This document shows positions 8,301 to 12,023 of a stretch of DNA of 12,023 nt, one piece after another. This DNA is from Sedimentisphaerales bacterium (GTDB lineage Bacteria; Planctomycetota; Phycisphaerae; Sedimentisphaerales; Anaerobacaceae), in assembly GCA_016933985.1 (NCBI GenBank), contig JAFGTU010000193.1, positions 1 to 12,023 of the forward strand. The letters are read 5' to 3'. Position 1 is the first letter of the stretch, and each line of letters begins with the position of its first letter. The notes beneath the pieces were generated by a model. That model worked only from the letters and a program-made list of their open reading frames with translations, searched no databases and was not told where the DNA came from. A program made the translations under genes and the position numbers.

Positions 8301-9206
8301 ACCAGGGCAATGACCGTCACAGAGGGCACCCTCTTCATCGCAGGCCCACCCGACCTCATCGACGAACGCCAGGCGTATCATAATCCCGACGACCCGGATG
8401 TGCAGGCCCGCCTCAAACGCCAGGCAGAAGCCCTCGAAGGCCGCCTCGGCGGACAGCTCTGGGCCTTCAACAAGGCCGACGGAAAGCTCACCGCCAGATA
8501 CGCGCTCGACACCATACCGGTCTTCGACGGAATGGCAGCCGCAGAAAACAGCCTCTATATGACAGCCATCAACGGAACCGTTTTCCGATTCTCTGGAACC
8601 GGAGGCGCAGTCCTCAACCAGGTCGCCGGCGCTTCAACCCAGGTAATATGGCCGGAGCCGGAAGACCCCAACTACCTCCGGCCCCCCGAAGAATCCAAAG
8701 AAGCTGATTTCACAAAAGTCGCTCGATGCAAGGTGGTAGCGTCCAAGCTCGGCTACCGCCTCCGCGCCGCAGGCAGAGAACAGGTCGGCCTGGCCCTCAA
8801 AAAACTCGATAATGTTATCACCGGCTCGGCTACTTTCAAGACCCGCATCAAAGCCGCTCCTTCCGGCGACGGCCTGCTCAGTAACGGATTCCTTGCCTTC
8901 GGCGACAAGCCAAACGATGCCGCACTGATAAAATGCGGAGTCAAACTAAGGGCTGAAAACGTCTCAATCGTCCAGGGGCCTCTCCTCAGCGGAGACGCGA
9001 AGACTGCTAAGATAAAACCGCCGGGCGACAAAACGCTTGAGATCACAGTTACCGTTAACCTCGAAGCCGGCAAGATAGTCTGCACCGCCGACGGAGTAAC
9101 GGTGCAAGCGGACATCCAAACGCCCCTCAAATCCATCACCCACGTGGGCTACGCAATAGACAGCGCAATAATAGACGTTGCGCCGATAGAAATCTCCACC
9201 CCGTAA
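5301..9206 (+). CDS. Secreted methyltransferase-fold / PQQ-type beta-propeller fusion protein
   Basis: A 1301-residue exported protein of a type frequent in planctomycetes. A Sec signal peptide (residues 1-33, hydrophobic core about 16-28, cleavage after VSA) precedes a class I methyltransferase-like domain (about 38-150). That domain shows HVGCSDGE for motif I, HGLDTDE after it, and LAPNGVALI near its end. WTHYLHDADGN (about 163) then opens a first propeller with the hallmark WSRHHDHM (195-202) and blades such as ALDAATGK and CIDRANGQEIW. A cysteine group (C557, C564, C575, C577) follows. DWPTYRHDPARSG (about 626) starts a second propeller with repeats ALNTQTGKLRW, ALRAEDGSLAW and RLDPRTGRLLGE. 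The last ~160 residues look like a separate beta-sandwich. The blades resemble BamB and quinoprotein dehydrogenase repeats, but PQQ binding is not shown. The ATG at 5301 is preceded by GGAAAGGA. It is convergent with the oxidoreductase gene. Catalytic function unknown. Confidence 0.88.
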   Translation: MNTYTQRHPTYQFFTVLRYSLILLSLSAGPVSAEDAGELLKLSGIEGGLIVHVGCSDGELTAALHAGDQYFVHGLDTDEKNVAAARANIIEKGIYGPVSIDRWDGKLLPYADNLVNLIVAQDAGKLSQDELLRVLAPNGVALIRSKGSWEKIVKPWPEEIDEWTHYLHDADGNPVANDTVVGPPERLQWIGSPPWSRHHDHMASLTSLVSASGRLFYILDEGPRASIQLPPEWRLIARDGFNGIILWKRDISQWCSHQYPLKSGPAHLLRRLVAVGDRVYVTVGIDAPVTALDAATGKTLLTYGDSEHTREIIVSDGAAFFVADTSRSLLPDWRRKHTYVWANTSQANPGWGWQRTARKILAYEADSDRLLWQVEAPVAPCSLAADAKRILFHDGEKLVCIDRANGQEIWQGAKTPTAIPVPTSTGPRVLLYKDVVLLAPNTGQMSGWDVNNGKKLWEQPQRASGHMSLKDLFVVEGLVWTGSIANSGDDGAFVGYDPATGILAKEFPADVQVHWFHHRCYSSKAAGKYIMTGRNGTEYIDLEAEHWKPNHWLRGGCIYGVMPCNGMTYAPMDSCGCQLEAKLTGLKALAPGPLPKISQAALSAEGRLEKGPAYRKGEGPSASPADWPTYRHDPARSGAASGAVSADLNQVWQTRLTAPLTAPTIAAGKLFVASKDIHTLHALNTQTGKLRWSYTTGGRIDSPPTYYRGLVLFGSADGYIYALRAEDGSLAWRFRAAPIDQRMMAWEQLESAWPVHGSVLVYNDVLYCTAGRNMYIDGGIRLIRLDPRTGRLLGETVMDDKDPETGLDMHIAYLKKTQGNNMPVAHSDILSCNGHNLWLRSQKITFDGKRIEIALQDVTEQNPEDFHIFCQNGFLDDSYFFRSYWTYGRRVTGGYGGWFRAGRLVPSGRILCFDDARVYGYGRKPEYMLNSSVVEYQVFAAEKVVARDAIQKVATTDRAINARSTYSNASSSDWRVLHFFPPEDLSAAKLQWKFDQPAITTRAMTVTEGTLFIAGPPDLIDERQAYHNPDDPDVQARLKRQAEALEGRLGGQLWAFNKADGKLTARYALDTIPVFDGMAAAENSLYMTAINGTVFRFSGTGGAVLNQVAGASTQVIWPEPEDPNYLRPPEESKEADFTKVARCKVVASKLGYRLRAAGREQVGLALKKLDNVITGSATFKTRIKAAPSGDGLLSNGFLAFGDKPNDAALIKCGVKLRAENVSIVQGPLLSGDAKTAKIKPPGDKTLEITVTVNLEAGKIVCTADGVTVQADIQTPLKSITHVGYAIDSAIIDVAPIEISTP

Positions 9207-9293
9207 CCGGACCGGTCACTTTGTCACTGTAAGGAGAGAAGCGACGCGGCAATCTCCCGCTCCGCGAACTATGGCGCGCCCGCCCAAGCGGTC
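9207..9293. other. Convergent intergenic gap, no clear terminator
   Basis: This 87-base gap separates the 3' ends of the propeller and oxidoreductase genes. It contains ACCGGACCGGT (a palindrome whose one-base centre is too tight to fold) and CGCGG/CCGCG (9245-9249 and 9262-9266) with a 12-base loop. Neither is followed by a T-tract, so I do not call a terminator. Confidence 0.3.
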
Positions 9294-10580
9294 TCACAGA
9301 ATCCACGGCGAGCGTCTCGCACGCCATGTCATTCGGGTCGCCTCGTCGTCGCCCGGAAAGACCTCGGCCTTCGGGTCCCACTTCAAGGGTCTATCCAGCA
9401 GCATCGCGATATTCGCCAGGTGACAGACCGTGCTTGACCGATGCCCCACCTCTGCGTTGCAGATTGGATCTTTGCGGTTTTTGATACAATCGAGGAAGTT
9501 CTGCTTATGATCGTTGCTCTCATAGAGATGAATCTCATTCGGCCCTATTACTGAATCGAGAATCGACTTTGGCTCGGCGTCGAGCTTGCCCCGGTTCACA
9601 TATACCCATCCCTCGCTGCCGTGGAATCGCGTTCCGCCGCCCCCGGTCTTAAGAAACATCTTCACCCCATTGGCGTAGGTGTACTCAACATCGACTTTCG
9701 TCGCCGTCGTGAAAAGCCCCGTCGCGGGAAACTCACCCTTGCCCCGAATCTCCACCGGCCCGCTGTCATCGGCCTGAGCGCCCCACTGTGCGATATCAAG
9801 ATGATGCGCCCCCCAATTAGTAACCTGTCCGCCGGAATAATCCAGCAGGAACCGGAACTCGTAGTGACATCGCTGGTGGTGATACGGCTCCCACGGAGCC
9901 GGACCAAGCCATAGATCGTAGTCCAGCTCCTTCGGCATAGGCTCCGGAATCCATGTCGGTGCGCACTGCTTGTTGTTGCCGGGAATTCCAATTTCAATAG
10001 TCTGCAGCTTGCCGATTCGCCCGTTCACCACGAACTCGCAACCCGTGCGAAACTCGCGGCCCGACCGCTGCTGCGACCCCGTCTGAAAGACGCGCCCGTA
10101 CCGCTTGACCTCATCGGCCAGTTTCCTGCCTTCGGCTATCGTCAAAGTCAGCGGCTTCTCGCAATAGACATCCTTGCCCGCCCGGACGGCGGCGATAGAA
10201 ACAGGAACGTGCCAGTGGTCCGGCGTGCCGACGGAAACCGCATCGATATCCTCCCGCGCGATTAGCTCACGAAAATCAATATACGACGACTCCGAGCTAA
10301 GCCCAACCTTCTCCCGCGCATTTTCCAGGTGCGCAGAATCGACGTCGCAAACAGCAACGACCTGCGAGGCCTTATTCCCCTTAAACCCGTTCATGTTGCT
10401 GCCGCCTTGTCCGCCGACGCCCACGCACCCGATGGTAATCCTTTCGCTCGGAGCATTAGCACCGAAAACCGACGCCGGCAGAATCGTCGGAATCGCAAAT
10501 GCCGCCCCCGCCAAAGCCGAACCCCTCAAAAAATCCCTGCGACTAACACTCCCTAATCGCTTCATTCGTCTGCTTGTCAT
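9294..10580 (-). CDS. Tat-exported Gfo/Idh/MocA family oxidoreductase
   Basis: A 428-residue NAD(P)-dependent sugar or cyclitol oxidoreductase. The twin-arginine signal SRRDFLRG (13-20) is followed by a hydrophobic stretch to about residue 40, so it should be exported with cofactor bound, as in glucose-fructose oxidoreductase. The Rossmann motif GCVGVGGQGGSN starts at residue 51, AVCDVD (76-81) reads the ribose end, and GTPDHWH (118-124) and EKP (141-143, Lys142 expected catalytic) are family hallmarks. GGQVTNWGAHHLDIAQWG in the C-terminal alpha/beta domain carries the usual substrate-side histidines. The start at ATG 10580 has AAAGGA about 7 bases upstream; an in-frame ATG at 10565 has a weaker site, and either keeps the Tat motif. 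It follows the DUF1080 gene by 72 bases on the same strand, so a shared transcript is plausible. That pairing suggests 3-keto-sugar chemistry (inference). Substrate unknown. Confidence 0.9.
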   Translation of the reverse strand: MTSRRMKRLGSVSRRDFLRGSALAGAAFAIPTILPASVFGANAPSERITIGCVGVGGQGGSNMNGFKGNKASQVVAVCDVDSAHLENAREKVGLSSESSYIDFRELIAREDIDAVSVGTPDHWHVPVSIAAVRAGKDVYCEKPLTLTIAEGRKLADEVKRYGRVFQTGSQQRSGREFRTGCEFVVNGRIGKLQTIEIGIPGNNKQCAPTWIPEPMPKELDYDLWLGPAPWEPYHHQRCHYEFRFLLDYSGGQVTNWGAHHLDIAQWGAQADDSGPVEIRGKGEFPATGLFTTATKVDVEYTYANGVKMFLKTGGGGTRFHGSEGWVYVNRGKLDAEPKSILDSVIGPNEIHLYESNDHKQNFLDCIKNRKDPICNAEVGHRSSTVCHLANIAMLLDRPLKWDPKAEVFPGDDEATRMTWRARRSPWIL

Positions 10581-10602
10581 TATCTCATCCTTTTATGATT
10601 AT

Positions 10603-10626
10603 CTTCGTGTCTTGACGCCTTAGCGG
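10603..10626 (-). repeat. Short intergenic repeat, copy 2 (ACGAAG/GCGTCAAG type)
   Basis: In the 72-base gap between the DUF1080 and oxidoreductase genes the minus strand reads CCGCTAAGGCGTC then AAGACACGAAG. It shares the AAGACAC/CACGAAG words with copy 1 at 4207-4224. Both copies lie 20-45 bases upstream of a Tat-substrate gene. Function unknown. Confidence 0.4.
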
Positions 10627-10652
10627 CTGTTCTCGAAACGAACCACTTATCT

Positions 10653-11969
10653 TCAGTCAAGCTCTTTGATCCTCAAATTCCGAAAGGCCAGTTTATCCCC
10701 GTGCCCGCAAAACCCGATATACCCCTTCTCCCTTTTCAGCCCCGGATGCTTCTCAAGAACATCCTTGGCAATATTCTCTTCGGAGATATCCGCATCGACA
10801 ATCGTCTGGCCGTTCAACTTAACCGTTATCTTCTTGCCCCTGGCGATCACCTCCTGGTAGTTCCAGCCCCCGTAGGTCCAGTCATCCGAATCCCAAGGCG
10901 TGCCAGCCTTTAGAAACCCGCGCTTCGCCGGCACTACCCCGTAGATCGACCCGTGATACTGATAAGGCTGAAGGGTTGCATACTGCGGCGACGTATTATC
11001 CAGTATCTGCAGCTCCATCCCAACGTAAGCCGCATCCCCGGTCAACGGCGTGCGAATCCCAAGCCCGTTGTTTGCCCCGGGAGTCAGCTTAAACTCGAAC
11101 CGCATAACAAAATCGCCGTACTCCTTCGCCGTATAGAGATTGCCGCCGCCAAGCTTCGGCTCGACGATAATCATACCGTCCTTGACGACATAACCTTTGG
11201 TATTGCCCTGCCAGCCCGTCAGGTCATTGCTGTCAAAGAGGGGCTTGAATCCATCGGCCTTCTCCTGTTCGGTCAATTCGTTCTTGATCTCCCGAATGAA
11301 TATATTCCTGAAATATAGCTTGCTCCCATGCGACTGAAGCTCAATCTGCCCGTTCGGATAGATCGGCTTATCGCGCTCCCAGTAGTTCTCCATTACAACG
11401 TTATCGACCACGAGCACCCCGTTCAGACGCACCGTCACCCGATCCCCGTGCATCTTAATCCTAAAACTGTTCCACTCGCCCACAGGCTTGTCGGCCACCT
11501 TCAAAGGCTTGCTCGGATTCTTCTGGTTGTTATAAAGCCCGCCCGAGCCGACCTGCGCCCCGGAGCTAACCCTCGCCGTATCCCAAATCTGCACCTGCGG
11601 CGAGCCCCGCAGATAAATCCCGCTGTCACCTCCTTCTTCGATCTTCCAATCGACAAGCATCTCGAAATCGCCGTAATCCTTCGCCGTGCACAGGCTGTGC
11701 CCCTTGCCGTCAAAGACCAGCGCCCCATCCTCGACCTGCCAATGCGCCCGCATATCGTCATCGGCCTTGGCCTGCTTCGCCGCCAGTTCATCTTTGCTCA
11801 TCTTGGCCCGCGCCTTGGGGTCTTCAACAAGCCCCTTCCACCCGCTAAGGTCCTTGCCGTTAAAAAGCGCCTTGAATCCCTCAGGCGGCTCATTCAACGC
11901 ACCATAAACCGGCCCAACCAGCGAAACACACATCACAAAAAGAATCGCCCAGATAGTGAGCTTCTTCAT
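10653..11969 (-). CDS. Secreted protein with two DUF1080 (3-keto-disaccharide hydrolase) domains
   Basis: A 438-residue exported protein. The signal peptide MKK...VYG (1-23, with IWAILFVMCVSLVG as core) is followed by two copies of the DUF1080 beta-sandwich (PF06439). Domain 1 runs about 30-235 and domain 2 about 240-438. Each copy opens with GFK.LF(N/D)..DL(S/T)GW and includes a (K/E)YGDF strand, an (I/L)...GxxSG or GxNNG segment, a VxLNG(V/Q) strand and an (L/A)FRN(I/L).I(R/K) ending. Domain 1 has an Ala/Lys/Asp-rich insertion (about residues 51-76) absent from domain 2. Characterised members cleave 3-keto-glucosides, and many planctomycete paralogues are uncharacterised. The ATG at 11969 has AAAGGG about 7 bases upstream. 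It is probably the first gene of a pair with the downstream oxidoreductase, which could supply the keto-sugar. Which domain is catalytic cannot be told here. Confidence 0.9.
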   Translation of the reverse strand: MKKLTIWAILFVMCVSLVGPVYGALNEPPEGFKALFNGKDLSGWKGLVEDPKARAKMSKDELAAKQAKADDDMRAHWQVEDGALVFDGKGHSLCTAKDYGDFEMLVDWKIEEGGDSGIYLRGSPQVQIWDTARVSSGAQVGSGGLYNNQKNPSKPLKVADKPVGEWNSFRIKMHGDRVTVRLNGVLVVDNVVMENYWERDKPIYPNGQIELQSHGSKLYFRNIFIREIKNELTEQEKADGFKPLFDSNDLTGWQGNTKGYVVKDGMIIVEPKLGGGNLYTAKEYGDFVMRFEFKLTPGANNGLGIRTPLTGDAAYVGMELQILDNTSPQYATLQPYQYHGSIYGVVPAKRGFLKAGTPWDSDDWTYGGWNYQEVIARGKKITVKLNGQTIVDADISEENIAKDVLEKHPGLKREKGYIGFCGHGDKLAFRNLRIKELD

Positions 11970-12023
11970 TTTATTACCCTTTCCAGCCTATTGAAACTGT
12001 ATGCCATCAGCCGACCCAATGCC
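11970..12023 (-). other. Upstream region of the DUF1080 gene, truncated by window edge
   Basis: These 54 bases hold the ribosome site AAAGGG (minus strand, about 11977-11982) of the DUF1080 gene. I found no convincing -35/-10 pair; the promoter may lie outside the window. Confidence 0.3.

Noticed and set aside
5301..9206. Cytochrome c fusion, sometimes found with planctomycete propeller proteins
   Set aside because: No CxxCH haem-binding motif occurs in the 1301 residues.
9207..9293. Intrinsic terminator between the convergent propeller and oxidoreductase genes
   Set aside because: The available stems are short and no T-tract follows on either strand.

Overview
The window most likely comes from a planctomycete-type bacterium (Planctomycetota, Phycisphaerae-like). 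This is inferred from gene families, not from any phylogenetic marker. It carries two Tat-signal sugar enzymes (a Gfo/Idh/MocA oxidoreductase and a xylose-isomerase-like TIM-barrel protein), a secreted protein with two DUF1080 (3-keto-disaccharide hydrolase) domains, and a 1301-residue secreted PQQ-type beta-propeller protein with an N-terminal methyltransferase fold. That combination is characteristic of this phylum. The DNA is GC-rich and densely coding, with no RNA genes, insertion sequences or CRISPR arrays seen. No gap between genes exceeds about 260 bases.

Layout. (1) Positions 1-546, plus strand: the 3' end of a radical SAM protein, cut by the window edge. (2) Positions 598-5043, minus strand: a five-gene co-directional cluster, read from the right as dapB, Tat-exported TIM-barrel sugar epimerase/isomerase, Na+/Ca2+ antiporter, MarC-family membrane protein and GH130 glycosidase/phosphorylase. 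The gaps are 80, 25, 30 and 33 bases, and a sigma70-like promoter sits just upstream of dapB. (3) Positions 5044-5300: a divergent intergenic region holding that promoter and a small hairpin in the leader of the next gene. (4) Positions 5301-9206, plus strand: the giant secreted propeller protein. (5) Positions 9294-11969, minus strand: a two-gene unit, the secreted double-DUF1080 protein followed by the Tat-exported Gfo/Idh/MocA oxidoreductase.

How the genes may work together (inference). The Gfo/Idh/MocA enzyme could oxidise a sugar ring to a 3-keto sugar, the DUF1080 protein could cleave the 3-keto-glycoside, and the TIM-barrel protein could epimerise or isomerise the product, all outside the cytoplasm. 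The GH130 protein lacks a signal peptide and would process imported oligosaccharides inside the cell. dapB (lysine and diaminopimelate synthesis) is a housekeeping gene that appears simply to lead the cluster. The most unusual items are the exported methyltransferase-fold/propeller fusion with its cysteine cluster, the co-location of keto-sugar enzyme families, and two related short intergenic repeats, each lying just upstream of a Tat-substrate gene.
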